64,000 nt of DNA from Pseudomonas lalucatii (GTDB lineage Bacteria; Pseudomonadota; Gammaproteobacteria; Pseudomonadales; Pseudomonadaceae), in assembly GCF_018398425.1 (NCBI RefSeq), contig NZ_JADPMV010000002.1, positions 1,178,001-1,242,000 of the forward strand. Direction: 5' to 3'. Positions within the stretch are counted from its first letter, which is position 1; the number at the start of each line of letters is the position of its first letter. This document shows, one piece after another, positions 19,448-28,129 of the stretch. A model generated the notes under the pieces. That model was not told the DNA's origin. It did not search any database and worked only from the letters and a program-made list of their open reading frames with translations. Made by a program: the position numbers and the translations under genes.

Positions 19448-20601
19448 CGTGCGCGCTCCTTAGGACCGTTTGCCGGGTTGGCGGCGGCATCCGCGACCTT
19501 CACCGGCATGTCCGGGCGCACCTTTGGCAGTCCCTCGGTGATCACCCGGTCGCCCTCGTGGATGCCGCTCTCCACCACCCAGCGGCCGGCCGCGGTGCGC
19601 CCGGTGCTGACCTGGCGGGTGCGCGCGATGCCCTGCTCGTCCACCACGTAGACGAAGGTGCCGCGCGGCCCCTGGGCGATGGCGCGCTCCGGCACGGTGA
19701 CGGCGCTGGGCAGGCTGATGCCCTTGACCAGCACCCGCACGAACTGGCCGGGGAGCAGCGCCTGATCGGGGTTGGGCACCACGGCGCGGGCGCTGACGGT
19801 GCCGGTGCCGCGGTCGACCAGGCTGTCGGTGAAGTCCACCTTGCCCTCCAGCGGGTAGACGGAGCCGTCGCCGAACTGGATCTGCACGCGCATCTGCTCG
19901 CCGTCCAGGGCCAGGGCGCCGCTCTGCAGACCGCCACGCACATTCTCCACGTCGCGGTCGGGGGCGGCGAAGTTGACGTAGATCGGATCGAGCTGGGTGA
20001 TGCGGGTCAGCAGGCTGGCATTGGGGTCGCCGGCGACCATCAGGCTGCCCTCGGACACGGTTTCCTTGCTGGTGATGCCGGAGATCGGCGCCTTCACCGT
20101 GCAGTAGTCGAGGTCGATCTGCTTGGCCTGCACCTCGGCCTCGGCGGCCTGGATATTGGCCTTGCTCTGCTCGAAATTGGAGATGGCATTGTCCAGCTCG
20201 CTCTCGCTGGCGAAGCCCTTCTTCTGCAGCTCGCGGATGCGCTTGAGATCACGCTCGGCCTGGCGGTAGCGCGCCTGCTCCTGGGCCAGCGCGCCCTTGG
20301 CCCGGGCCAGGGCGGCCTGGTAGGTACGCGGGTCGATGCGGAACATCACCTGGCCCTGCTTGACCTGGCTGCCCTCCAGGTAGGTGCGCTCCTGCAGGAT
20401 GCCGCTGACCTGGGCGCGCACCTGCACTTCGCGAAAGCCCGCCGTGCGTGCCGGGTACTCGAACACCAGGGGCAACTCGGCGGCCTCGACTGTCTCCACC
20501 AGCACCTCGGGCGGCGGCACCTCGGCCGCCTGGGCAACCGGCAGCAGGTAGCCGCAGGCGAGAACGCCGAGGACGAGTTGGACGTGGCGAACAAAGGACA
20601 T
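19444..20601 (-). CDS. RND efflux periplasmic adaptor (membrane fusion protein)
   Basis: 385 residues. A signal segment spans residues 1-26; a Cys at 16 (VLAC) might serve as a lipid site, but the context is not a good lipobox, so cleavage after AQA is equally likely. Next come the half-motif lipoyl/barrel-sandwich domain ([11 protein letters not shown] and [10 protein letters not shown]), an alpha-hairpin of about 100-165 rich in Gln/Glu, and a beta-barrel domain ([14 protein letters not shown]). It links the RND pump to an outer-membrane channel. It is first in the leftward operon and divergent from a TetR repressor. Confidence 0.93.
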   Translation of the reverse strand: MSFVRHVQLVLGVLACGYLLPVAQAAEVPPPEVLVETVEAAELPLVFEYPARTAGFREVQVRAQVSGILQERTYLEGSQVKQGQVMFRIDPRTYQAALARAKGALAQEQARYRQAERDLKRIRELQKKGFASESELDNAISNFEQSKANIQAAEAEVQAKQIDLDYCTVKAPISGITSKETVSEGSLMVAGDPNASLLTRITQLDPIYVNFAAPDRDVENVRGGLQSGALALDGEQMRVQIQFGDGSVYPLEGKVDFTDSLVDRGTGTVSARAVVPNPDQALLPGQFVRVLVKGISLPSAVTVPERAIAQGPRGTFVYVVDEQGIARTRQVSTGRTAAGRWVVESGIHEGDRVITEGLPKVRPDMPVKVADAAANPANGPKERAR

Positions 20602-20653
20602 GGGCGTCTCCGGGACAGCGCGAGAGGTAAGGCACGGGGGCGGGGATGCTAGT

Positions 20654-20673
20654 TACATACACACCTGTCTGTA
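20654..20673. promoter_or_regulatory. Operator palindrome between RND operon and TetR repressor
   Basis: TACATACA-CACC-TGTCTGTA is a 20-base near-perfect dyad (one mismatched pair in eight) in the AT-rich centre of the 147-base divergent gap. It resembles operators of AcrR/TtgR-type repressors in size, position and TACA/TGTA ends. A TATAAAAT box at 20688-20695 could be the -10 of the repressor gene, placing the dyad over or beside its -35. Confidence 0.65.
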
Positions 20674-20748
20674 AACAGCCCATTGTGTATAAAATCACTA
20701 CACGCTGTTGCGTAAAACCTAAGCCTAGCCACAAAGCCCCCGACCGCC

Positions 20749-21372
20749 ATGCGCCGAACCAAAGAGCAAGCCGAGCAGACCCGCTGCGCCATCCTCGCGG
20801 CGGCCGAGACGCTGTTTCTGCAACAGGGCGTGGCCCACACCAGCCTGGAACAGATCGCCCGCCAGGCCGGGGTGACCCGCGGCGCGGTGTACTGGCATTT
20901 CGCCAATAAGGCCGATTTGTTCAACGCCTTGCTCAACCAGGTGCGCCTGCCGCCGGAGCAACTGGCCGAGCGGCTGGCCGACTGTGACGGCGGCGACGCC
21001 CTGCTGTCGCTGCGCAACCTGATCATCGAGGCGATCGAGAACCTGGCCCGCGATGCGCAGAAGCGACGCATCTTCACCATCCTCCTGCACCGCTGCGAGT
21101 TCACCGACGAGTTGCGCGACGCCGAGCTGCAGCACCACCGCTTCATCGATGCGTTCATCGGCCTGCTCGAGGCCCTGTTCTCCCGCCCCGCCTGCCGGGC
21201 CCGGCTGCAGGCGGGGGTTTCCCCACGCCTGGCCGCCCGCGCCCTGCACGCCCAGATCGTCGGCCTGTTCACCGACTGGACCCGCGACCCGCTGCTGTTC
21301 GACCCGCTGCAGGACAGCGCCGGGCTGATCGATGCGGTGCTGCGCGGCCTGCTGCGCGACTGGCAGGCCTGA
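20749..21372 (+). CDS. TetR-family repressor of the divergent RND pump (AcrR/TtgR type)
   Basis: 207 residues. The DNA-binding domain has the typical efflux-repressor pattern: RRTKEQAEQTRCAILAAAE, then QIARQAGVTRGAVYWHF and NKADLF. The ligand domain (about 80-205) has the FTILLHRCEF segment found in AcrR/TtgR/MexL-type proteins. It probably represses both the pump operon and itself until a drug-like ligand binds. The divergent position and an intervening palindrome support this. It lies 21 bases from the end of the convergent copZ gene. Confidence 0.9.
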   Translation: MRRTKEQAEQTRCAILAAAETLFLQQGVAHTSLEQIARQAGVTRGAVYWHFANKADLFNALLNQVRLPPEQLAERLADCDGGDALLSLRNLIIEAIENLARDAQKRRIFTILLHRCEFTDELRDAELQHHRFIDAFIGLLEALFSRPACRARLQAGVSPRLAARALHAQIVGLFTDWTRDPLLFDPLQDSAGLIDAVLRGLLRDWQA

Positions 21373-21393
21373 GCCCGCTAGCCGCGCCGCCGC

Positions 21394-21591
21394 TCAGGCC
21401 AGGCTGACGGCATAACCCTCGTCGAAGATCGCCTCGAGCAGCTCCTCGCTTGGCAGGCGGCTGCTCACCCGCACCTCGGCGGCTTCCAGATCGACCTGCA
21501 CCTCGGCCGCCGGGTCGCGCGCCTGCACGGCCTGGGTGATCGCCCGCACGCAGTGGCCGCAGGTCATGCCCTGTACCTTGAATACCTGCAT
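21394..21591 (-). CDS. copZ: Copper chaperone, CopZ-like heavy-metal-associated domain
   Basis: 65 residues forming one HMA ferredoxin-like domain. The Cu(I) ligands are Cys11 and Cys14 in GMTCGHC; the C-terminal end (FDEGYAVSL) is typical of CopZ. It shuttles Cu(I) in the cytosol to CopA or CueR. Its leftward promoter matches the CueR type (see 21645-21676), so it should be copper-induced. It is arranged head-away from copA with one unknown gene between. Confidence 0.92.
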   Translation of the reverse strand: MQVFKVQGMTCGHCVRAITQAVQARDPAAEVQVDLEAAEVRVSSRLPSEELLEAIFDEGYAVSLA

Positions 21592-21644
21592 AGTTCCTCT
21601 CCTCTTCCGCTTAAGGGTCCGGCCGGGATGGCTCGGACCGGCCG

Positions 21645-21676
21645 AGTGTCCGGCTTACCCCAAGGACAAGGTCAAG
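21645..21676 (-). promoter_or_regulatory. CueR-type promoter for copZ
   Basis: Read leftward: TTGACC (complement of 21670-21675), a 19-base spacer, then GACACT (complement of 21645-21650). The overlong 19-base spacer is the hallmark of MerR-family activation. The flanking half-sites CTTGACC and GGGTAAG are nine bases apart, as at the copA promoter, but the dyad is less perfect. Confidence 0.7.
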
Positions 21677-21746
21677 CCCACGGCTTGTCCAGGCCGTAGG
21701 TCTCGACCAAGCTCAATGCATGCCCCTAGAGCTATGGAGGCGCAGC

Positions 21747-22115
21747 ATGCCGCACCGGTTCCTCGCCCTACTCGCCGGCCTGCTAGGCGCGGCCGCCACG
21801 CCCCTCGGGCTGGCACAGCCCCCGGACTACGCGCTGCTGATCGTCGCGCGCGAACGCCTGCAGCTGGCCACGCCCTGCGAAATCGGCCTGTATCTGCACG
21901 AGCGCCTGGCCGCCCGCCTGCACCAGGGCCAGTCGGCGGCCTTCAACCTGCCCCCCGGCGAGGTGTCGCTGCGCCTGGCCACCCTCGGCGGCGCGGACTG
22001 CCAGCCGGGCATACTCACACCCCTTCGCCAGCGCCTCAGCCTGCAGGCCGGACAGGTGCGCCGCTACCGCATCGCCCAGGGCGATTCCGGGCTCTACCTG
22101 CTGCCGGCCCCCTGA
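21747..22115 (+). CDS. Exported protein of unknown function between copZ and copA
   Basis: 122 residues. A signal peptide (residues 1-23, [17 protein letters not shown]) is followed by a small domain with two Cys residues ([12 protein letters not shown] and GGADCQPG) that could form a disulfide. Repeated beta-strand-like segments include [22 protein letters not shown] and [15 protein letters not shown] recognise no family; it has the look of a short beta-sandwich periplasmic protein. GGAGG lies upstream of the chosen ATG; an earlier ATG at 21720 lacks a ribosome site. Its stop is only 15 bases before the copA -35 box, and its place inside the copper regulon hints at a metal-related job, but this is inference. 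Confidence 0.7.
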   Translation: MPHRFLALLAGLLGAAATPLGLAQPPDYALLIVARERLQLATPCEIGLYLHERLAARLHQGQSAAFNLPPGEVSLRLATLGGADCQPGILTPLRQRLSLQAGQVRRYRIAQGDSGLYLLPAP

Positions 22116-22129
22116 GGCCTCGCACGGGG

Positions 22130-22161
22130 CTTGACCTTACCCATAGGTCAAGGTTGATCCT
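22130..22161 (+). promoter_or_regulatory. CueR operator/promoter of copA
   Basis: TTGACC (22131-22136), 19-base spacer, GATCCT (22156-22161). The spacer carries a perfect dyad: CTTGACC (22130-22136) and GGTCAAG (22146-22152). The same layout, with a 19-base spacer and TAACCT as -10, is known for the E. coli copA promoter. This strongly indicates copper-activated transcription by the CueR encoded downstream. Confidence 0.9.
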
Positions 22162-22186
22162 AGGGCCGAACTTCAGGGAGAACCCC

Positions 22187-24583
22187 ATGTCCAGCCTGAC
22201 CACCTTCGACCTGCCGATTACCGGCATGACCTGCGCCAGCTGTGCTGGCCGGGTCGAAAGAGCCCTGCGCAAGCTGCCGCAGGTCGCCAATGCCAACGTC
22301 AACCTGGCCAGCGAGCAGGCGCGCATCGAGGCCCCCGAGGACAGCCTGGCGCAGCTGATCGCCGCGGTCGAGGGCGCCGGCTACCAGGTGCCGAACGCGC
22401 CCCTGGAGCTGGCCATCGACGGCATGACCTGCGCCAGCTGTGTCGGCCGGGTCGAGCGCGCCCTGGCCCGGCAGCCGGGGGTGCTGGCGGTCAGCGTCAA
22501 CCTGGCCACCGAGCAGGCCCAACTGCGCGTGGTTCCGGACAGCGACCCGCAGGCGCTGCTGCGGGCGGTCGAGGCCGCCGGCTATAGCGCTCGCCGCCTG
22601 GATATCACCCGGCCCGAGCCCGTCGCCGCCGACCAGCGCCTGCAGCGCGAGCGCTGGCACCTGGCGCTGGCGCTGCTGCTGGCCACGCCCCTGGTCGTGC
22701 CCATGCTGGCCGAGCCCTTCGGCCTGCACTGGATGCTGCCGGCCTGGGTCCAGTTCGCCCTGGCCACGCCGGTGCAGTTCATCCTCGGCGCGCGCTTCTA
22801 CCGCGCCGCCTGGCAGGCCCTGCGGGCCGGCGCCGGCAACATGGACCAGCTGGTGGCCATCGGCACCAGCGCCGCCTACGGCCTGAGCCTGTACCAGTGG
22901 GCGGTGACCCCGGCCGGACAGATGCCGGCGCTGTATTTCGAGGCCGCAGCGGTGATCATCGCCCTGATCCTGCTCGGCAAGTACCTGGAGAGCCGCGCCA
23001 AGCGCCAGACCAGCAGCGCCATCCGCGCCCTGCAGGCGCTGCGTCCGGACCAGGCGCTGCGCGTCAAGGACGGCCGCGAGGAACGGGTGGCGCTGAGCGA
23101 GCTGGCCCTGGGCGACCGGGTGCTGGTCAAGCCCGGTGAGCGCTTTCCGGTGGACGGCCAGGTGCTCGAGGGCCAGAGCCACGCCGACGAGGCGCTGATC
23201 AGCGGCGAGAGCCTGCCCCAGGCCAAGCAGCCGGGCGATAGGGTCACGGCCGGGGCGATCAACGGCGAAGGCCGCCTGCTGGTCGAGACCACGGCCCTGG
23301 GCGCGGAAACCGTGCTGGCCAAGATCATTCGCCTGGTGGAGGACGCCCAGGCGGCCAAGGCGCCGATCCAGAAGCTGGTGGACCGGGTCAGCCAGGTATT
23401 CGTCCCGGCGGTGTTGCTGATCGCCCTGGCCACCGTGCTGGTCTGGCTGCTGCTCGGCGCCTCCCTGGCCACGGCCCTGCTCAACGCCGTGGCGGTGCTG
23501 GTGATCGCCTGCCCCTGCGCCCTGGGCCTGGCCACCCCGACCGCGATCATGGCCGGCACCGGCGTGGCCGCCCGCCACGGCATCCTGATCAAGGACGCCG
23601 AGGCCCTGGAGGTGGCCCACGGCGTCACCGCCGTGGCCTTCGACAAGACCGGCACCCTGACCTCAGGCACGCCGAAGATCGCCCACCTGCAGGCCCTCGA
23701 TGGTGACGAAGAGCAGCTGCTGCAACTGGCCGGCGGCCTGCAGCGCGGCAGCGAGCACTCCCTGGCCAAGGCGGTGCTGGACGCCTGCGACGAACGCGGG
23801 CTGGAGTTGCCCGAGGTGGCCGACAGCCGGGCCCTGGCCGGCCGCGGCATCGCCGGGCAGATCGGCCAGCGGCGCCTGGCCCTGGGCAACCGCCGCCTGC
23901 TCGAGGACAACGGGCTGCAGCCGGGCGAGCTGGCCGAACAGGCGCAGCAGTGGGAGGCCGAGGGCCGCACCCTGTCCTGGCTGCTGGAGCAGGCCCCCGA
24001 GCAGCGCATACTGGGCCTGTTCGCCTTCGGCGACACCCTCAAGGACGGCGCGGCCGAGGCGGTCGCCCGGCTCAAGGATCAGGGCATCGACAGCCACCTG
24101 ATCAGCGGCGACAACCGCGGCAGCTGCCAGGCCGTGGCCCAGGTCCTGGGTATCGACGCGGTGCATGCCGAGGTGCTGCCGGCGGACAAGGCCAGCCTGG
24201 TCGGCGAGCTGAAGCGCGGCGGCGTGACGGCGATGGTCGGCGACGGCATCAACGACGCACCGGCCCTGGCCGCCGCGGATGTCGGCATCGCCATGGGCAG
24301 CGGCACCGACGTGGCCATGCACGCCGCCGGCATCACCCTGATGCGCGGCGACCCGCGCCTGGTGCCGGCCGCCCTGGACATCAGCCGGCGCACCTACAAC
24401 AAGATCCGCCAGAACCTGTTCTGGGCCTTCATCTACAACCTGGTGGGCATCCCCCTGGCCGCCGCCGGCCTGCTCAACCCGATGATCGCCGGCGCCGCCA
24501 TGGCCGCCTCCAGCGTCAGCGTGGTGAGCAATGCCCTGCTGCTCAAGACCTGGAAGCCCCGGCAAGAGGAGCAACGCCCATGA
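22187..24583 (+). CDS. copA: Cu(I)-exporting P1B-type ATPase CopA
   Basis: 798 residues. Two N-terminal HMA domains carry CxxC ligands (Cys16/Cys19 and Cys82/Cys85). The transmembrane Cu(I) site is Cys442-Pro-Cys444 ([11 protein letters not shown]), the phosphorylated aspartate is Asp486 (DKTGTLT), and the hinge is [16 protein letters not shown]. It pumps Cu(I) from the cytoplasm to the periplasm. The start is the ATG after CAGGGAG, downstream of a CueR promoter. Its stop overlaps the cueR start (ATGA), so the activator is made with the pump, an autoregulatory arrangement usual in Pseudomonas. Confidence 0.97.
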   Translation: MSSLTTFDLPITGMTCASCAGRVERALRKLPQVANANVNLASEQARIEAPEDSLAQLIAAVEGAGYQVPNAPLELAIDGMTCASCVGRVERALARQPGVLAVSVNLATEQAQLRVVPDSDPQALLRAVEAAGYSARRLDITRPEPVAADQRLQRERWHLALALLLATPLVVPMLAEPFGLHWMLPAWVQFALATPVQFILGARFYRAAWQALRAGAGNMDQLVAIGTSAAYGLSLYQWAVTPAGQMPALYFEAAAVIIALILLGKYLESRAKRQTSSAIRALQALRPDQALRVKDGREERVALSELALGDRVLVKPGERFPVDGQVLEGQSHADEALISGESLPQAKQPGDRVTAGAINGEGRLLVETTALGAETVLAKIIRLVEDAQAAKAPIQKLVDRVSQVFVPAVLLIALATVLVWLLLGASLATALLNAVAVLVIACPCALGLATPTAIMAGTGVAARHGILIKDAEALEVAHGVTAVAFDKTGTLTSGTPKIAHLQALDGDEEQLLQLAGGLQRGSEHSLAKAVLDACDERGLELPEVADSRALAGRGIAGQIGQRRLALGNRRLLEDNGLQPGELAEQAQQWEAEGRTLSWLLEQAPEQRILGLFAFGDTLKDGAAEAVARLKDQGIDSHLISGDNRGSCQAVAQVLGIDAVHAEVLPADKASLVGELKRGGVTAMVGDGINDAPALAAADVGIAMGSGTDVAMHAAGITLMRGDPRLVPAALDISRRTYNKIRQNLFWAFIYNLVGIPLAAAGLLNPMIAGAAMAASSVSVVSNALLLKTWKPRQEEQRP

Positions 24584-24981
24584 ATATCGGCCAGGCCGCG
24601 CGCAAGACCGGGCTCAGCGCCAAGATGATCCGCTACTACGAGTCCATCGACCTGCTGCCGGCCGCCGGCCGCAGCGACAGCGGCTATCGCCAGTACGGCG
24701 CCCAGGACCTGCACCGGCTGGCCTTCATCAAGCGTGCCCGCGACCTGGGTTTCTCCCTCGCCGAGGTGGCCCGGCTGCTGGCCCTGTGGCAGGACCGCGG
24801 GCGCGCCAGCGCCGACGTCAAGGCCCTGGCCGCCGGGCATATCGCCGAGCTCAACCACAAGATCGCCGAACTGACCGGCCTGCGCGACACCCTGCAGGAG
24901 CTGATGGAGCACTGCCACGGCGACGACCGCCCGGACTGCCCGATCCTCAGGGACCTGGAGTCCGGCGGCTGCCACCACTAG
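24580..24981 (+). CDS. cueR: CueR, MerR-family copper-responsive activator
   Basis: 133 residues. The N-terminal MerR helix-turn-helix is at 1-38 ([20 protein letters not shown]), followed by a dimerisation helix at about 80-110. The metal loop has Cys112 and Cys120 (HC112HGDD, DC120PIL), the same positions as in E. coli CueR, and ends CHH. It should sense Cu(I) (and Ag/Au) and activate copA and copZ through 19-base-spacer promoters, both of which are found nearby. It overlaps copA by four bases. Confidence 0.95.
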   Translation: MNIGQAARKTGLSAKMIRYYESIDLLPAAGRSDSGYRQYGAQDLHRLAFIKRARDLGFSLAEVARLLALWQDRGRASADVKALAAGHIAELNHKIAELTGLRDTLQELMEHCHGDDRPDCPILRDLESGGCHH

Positions 24982-24996
24982 TCGAACCAATTTTCC

Positions 24997-25056
24997 GTAG
25001 GGTGCGCCATGCGCGCCATCACCAATCGGTCCCAAGGTGCGCGGGGCGCACCCTAC
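24997..25056. repeat. Inverted repeat 'GTAGGGTGCGCC', copy 1
   Basis: Left arm GTAGGGTGCGCC at 24997-25008 and its exact complement GGCGCACCCTAC at 25045-25056, enclosing 36 bases. The right arm supplies the TAG stop codon of the leftward HAD gene. A second copy occurs at 33944-34000. Confidence 0.85.
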
Positions 25057-25640
25057 AGCGCCCGCAGCAGTGCGCGGCAATCCTCGGCGAAATGGTCGAC
25101 CAGCTCGGGCCAGGGGTTCTCCGCCAGGTTGACCAGCACGCTGCAGGCCCCGGCGACGCGGGCGCACTCCAGGTCGAAGCGGAAATCGCCGACCATCACC
25201 AGCTCGCTCGGCGCCACCTGCCAACGCTCCGCCAGTTGCAGCAGGCCGCCGGGGTGGGGCTTGGGCGGCGCCTCGCCGCGGCCGAGCACATCGCGGGTGT
25301 CGAAGCAGTCGCCCAGGCCGATGGCCTGCAGGGTCAGCAGGGCCAGCTCGTGGGCGTTGCGGGTGAGGATGCCGAGCCGGCAGTCGCGGTCTCGCAGCGT
25401 ACGCACCAGTTCCACCGCCCCGGGCGCCGGTTGCGCAGCCAGCGCCAGCTCGCGCTCGTGCTCCAGCAGCCAGGCATGCTTGGCCGCCGCCTCGTCCTCG
25501 GGCAGCGCCGCCAGGTGCTGGAGGATGTCCGCCTCGGCGGGGATACCAAGGGCCCGGCGGATCGCCGCGAAGTCATGCACCGCCAGGGTCAGGGTGCCGT
25601 CCATGTCGAACACCCAGTGGCGCGCCGCGGCCAGTTTCAC
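25053..25640 (-). CDS. HAD superfamily phosphatase (HAD-IA)
   Basis: 195 residues. HAD motifs are all present: I, FDMDGTL (nucleophile and general acid Asp); II, ILTRN; III, Lys in the PPKPHPGG run; IV, MVGDFRFDLECA. A small helical cap lies between motifs I and II. It should hydrolyse a small phosphoester such as phosphoglycolate, but the substrate is unknown. It overlaps the tesB stop by four bases and ends inside an inverted repeat that provides its stop codon. It is last in a leftward operon with TesB, SagB-like and GNAT proteins. Confidence 0.9.
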   Translation of the reverse strand: MKLAAARHWVFDMDGTLTLAVHDFAAIRRALGIPAEADILQHLAALPEDEAAAKHAWLLEHERELALAAQPAPGAVELVRTLRDRDCRLGILTRNAHELALLTLQAIGLGDCFDTRDVLGRGEAPPKPHPGGLLQLAERWQVAPSELVMVGDFRFDLECARVAGACSVLVNLAENPWPELVDHFAEDCRALLRAL

Positions 25641-26506
25641 TTCCAGTCCTCGCGCAGGCGAATCAGGCCTTCCTGGGCCACCGAGGCGACCAGCTGGCCC
25701 TGGCGGTTGAAGATGCTGCCGCGGGAGAAGCCGCGTGCGTTGCCGGCCCAGGGGCTGTCCATCGAGTAGAGCAACCAGTCATCCATTCGCAGGTTGCTGT
25801 GGAACCAGAGCGAATGGTCGAGGCTGGCGACCTGCATGAACTTCTGCCACACCGACACCCCGTGGGGCAGCATCGAGGTGGTCAGCAGGTTGAAGTCGCT
25901 GGCGTAGGCCAGCAGGTACTTGTGCAGCTGGGGGTCGTCCGGCAGCTCGCCGGCAGCGCGGAACCACACGTGCTTGGCCGGCTCACTGCGCTCGGGGGCG
26001 AAGGGGTTGGCGACGGTGACCGGACGGATCTCGATCGGCTTGGCACCCACCACCCGCTCGCGGATGCGCTCGGGCAGCGTGTCCGCTACCAGGCTGGCCA
26101 GCTCGGTCTCCGACTGCAGGCCTTCCGGGCCCGGCACATCGGGCATCAGGTTCTGGTGGTTGAAGCCTTCCTCGTCGTACTGGAATGAAGCACTGCAGCT
26201 GAAGATCGGCTTGCCCTTCTGGATCGCCATCACCCGTCGGGTGCTGAAGCTGCCGCCGTCACGCACCCGGTCGACCTGGTAGACCACCGGCAGGCTGGCG
26301 TCGCCCGGACGCAGGAAATAGCCGTGCAGCGAGTGCACGTGGCGATCGTCCTCGACCGTCTGGCTGGCCGCCGACACGCACTGACCGAGCACCTGGCCGC
26401 CGAACAGCTGGCGGAAGCCCAGGTCCTGGCTGACCCCGCGGAACAGGTTTTCCTCGATGGCTTCCAGGCTCAACAGGGCGACCAATTCGTCCAATACCTG
26501 ACTCAT
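25637..26506 (-). CDS. tesB: Acyl-CoA thioesterase II (TesB)
   Basis: 289 residues, the usual TesB length. The double hot-dog fold is clear: N-terminal FGGQVLGQCVSAA and HSLHGYFLRPGD, C-terminal MQVASLDHSLWFH with the catalytic Asp, and ISRGSIF-like FSRGSIFNRQGQLVASVAQEG at the end. It hydrolyses medium- to long-chain acyl-CoA. It is translationally coupled to the HAD gene (four-base overlap) and lies 21 bases after the SagB-like gene. Confidence 0.93.
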   Translation of the reverse strand: MSQVLDELVALLSLEAIEENLFRGVSQDLGFRQLFGGQVLGQCVSAASQTVEDDRHVHSLHGYFLRPGDASLPVVYQVDRVRDGGSFSTRRVMAIQKGKPIFSCSASFQYDEEGFNHQNLMPDVPGPEGLQSETELASLVADTLPERIRERVVGAKPIEIRPVTVANPFAPERSEPAKHVWFRAAGELPDDPQLHKYLLAYASDFNLLTTSMLPHGVSVWQKFMQVASLDHSLWFHSNLRMDDWLLYSMDSPWAGNARGFSRGSIFNRQGQLVASVAQEGLIRLREDWK

Positions 26507-26527
26507 GCTGCGTCTCCTCGGGCCGCG

Positions 26528-28129
26528 CTACTGCGGCGGCAATCGTGATTCGGGGTAGGCCGGCAGGGTGGACAAGCGTTCGTCCCACAGGGCCCGGCCA
26601 AGGGTGAAATGGTAAAGGCTTTGCCAGCGGCTGTCGGCAAGTCCGAGCAACTCGTGCACCGCCTCGTCGAAATAGCAGCCGATGCCGGTGGCCGACAGCC
26701 CCGCCGCCTCGGCCTCCAGGTACAGCAGCTGGCCGATCTGCCCGCACTCCCAGTACAGCCGCGGATAGCGCCAGGGGCCCGCCGACAGGGCCTGGTCGAG
26801 GCGCGCCAGCATGGCCACCGCGACGCAGCCGTCGCTGGCGATGTCCTGGCCGCAGGAGAGGAAGCCGGCCAGGCCGCGGGCGTCGCCCTCGAGCAGGCGG
26901 TACAGCGGCAGTTCGGCATCGACGCGCTGCCAGAGGAAGTCCTCGCGCAGCCCCGGCTGCGCCAGGCCATCGCCCCGCGCCAGCCAGTACAGGCCGGGCA
27001 TCAGCCCCTGCACCCGGTGGACGAACAGCAGCAGGTCGACCGCCGCCGGCTCGCCGGTGACGGCCAGGGGCACCGGCGAGTGCTCCGGCAGCAGGCGACG
27101 CAGCCAGGCCAGCAGCAGCTCGGCCTGGATGCCGCTCTTGCCGTCCATGGCCTGGGCGCTGCGCCGCCGATGCAGGATCGGCCGCAGCGGCAGGCCGGGG
27201 TTGTCCGCCAGCTCACGGCCCGGCTCCGTGCGCCAGCTCACCGCGGTCAGGGCCGGGGCGCGGCACAGGGCGTGGACGCGGCTCAGTTCCGGCCACTGGC
27301 GATAGTGGCGCGACAGGCGATTGGGCGCGCCGCTCAACTCGAGGGACGCCAGGGCCCGCAGCAACGGCGTGGGCAAGGCGAACTCGGCGTCCTGGGGCGG
27401 GCCGACCCACAGCAGGCAGTCGCCGTGCTCGGCCTCGTGGAAAGCGTCGCGATCCAGCCCCAGGATGGCGTCCAGACGCGCCTCGGCCACCCCGCGCAGC
27501 AGGCGCACCTGCCAGCCCAGCACGCTGGCGGCGATGGCGACGGCGGTCAGGGCGTGGCCGAGGTCGTGCTGGCAGTAGCGGTAGGCCCGCTCGCCGTACT
27601 TCCAGGCCTCGCGCCAGGGGATGCTGGCCAGGCCGAGCAGCAGGCCGCCGGGCGGCAGCGCCTGGGCCAGCTGCGCGGCCAATGGCGCCGGCAGTTCGGC
27701 GCGCACCTCCAGGCCGTGGGCATCCGGCGCATAGTGGGCCAGCAGCGCCCCCGTCTCCAGGCTGCCGGGCGGCAGCAGCAGGTAGGCCTCGGTCGGGTGC
27801 AGGTTGCCGGACGAGGGATTGACCCGCAGCGACCAGCGGCTGCCGCCGGCCTCCTTCCAGGCCGACAGCGCCAGGCTGTCGTACAGCAGCTGGGAGACGC
27901 TGGCCAGGTTCAGCGGCGCCGGCATGCCCAGGGGCGCGGCAAACACCGCGTCGTAGCCAGGTGACTCCTCCAGCGGGCGCTGGTACAACTCGATCAGCCG
28001 GGCACCGGCGTAGCGGCGAAACGGCGCCGGCTGGGTCGCCCAGTCCAGCTGGCCCGGGCCGGGGGCGAAGCGCTGCGGCTGGTGCTTGCTCAGCTGGTGG
28101 TAGGCGCGCACCTGCTCGATCTCGTTCAT
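26528..28129 (-). CDS. SagB/ThcOx-type double nitroreductase-fold oxidoreductase
   Basis: 533 residues containing two FMN-dependent nitroreductase-like halves. The first (about 75-250) has NPSSGNLHPTEAYLLL, the hallmark of SagB-type dehydrogenases, and AYRYCQHDLGHALTAV. The second (about 300-520) has RRRSAQAMDGKSG and IGCYFDEAVHELLGL. In azole-peptide pathways SagB oxidises azolines to azoles, but no YcaO cyclodehydratase or precursor peptide is visible here, so the substrate is unknown. It overlaps the GNAT gene by four bases and is followed by tesB and an HAD gene. Stand-alone SagB-like proteins are widespread and uncharacterised. Confidence 0.82.
   Translation of the reverse strand: MNEIEQVRAYHQLSKHQPQRFAPGPGQLDWATQPAPFRRYAGARLIELYQRPLEESPGYDAVFAAPLGMPAPLNLASVSQLLYDSLALSAWKEAGGSRWSLRVNPSSGNLHPTEAYLLLPPGSLETGALLAHYAPDAHGLEVRAELPAPLAAQLAQALPPGGLLLGLASIPWREAWKYGERAYRYCQHDLGHALTAVAIAASVLGWQVRLLRGVAEARLDAILGLDRDAFHEAEHGDCLLWVGPPQDAEFALPTPLLRALASLELSGAPNRLSRHYRQWPELSRVHALCRAPALTAVSWRTEPGRELADNPGLPLRPILHRRRSAQAMDGKSGIQAELLLAWLRRLLPEHSPVPLAVTGEPAAVDLLLFVHRVQGLMPGLYWLARGDGLAQPGLREDFLWQRVDAELPLYRLLEGDARGLAGFLSCGQDIASDGCVAVAMLARLDQALSAGPWRYPRLYWECGQIGQLLYLEAEAAGLSATGIGCYFDEAVHELLGLADSRWQSLYHFTLGRALWDERLSTLPAYPESRLPPQ

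Noticed and set aside
26528..28129. Azole-peptide (YcaO/SagB) biosynthetic cluster
   Set aside because: The SagB-like gene has no YcaO cyclodehydratase, leader-peptide gene or transporter nearby.
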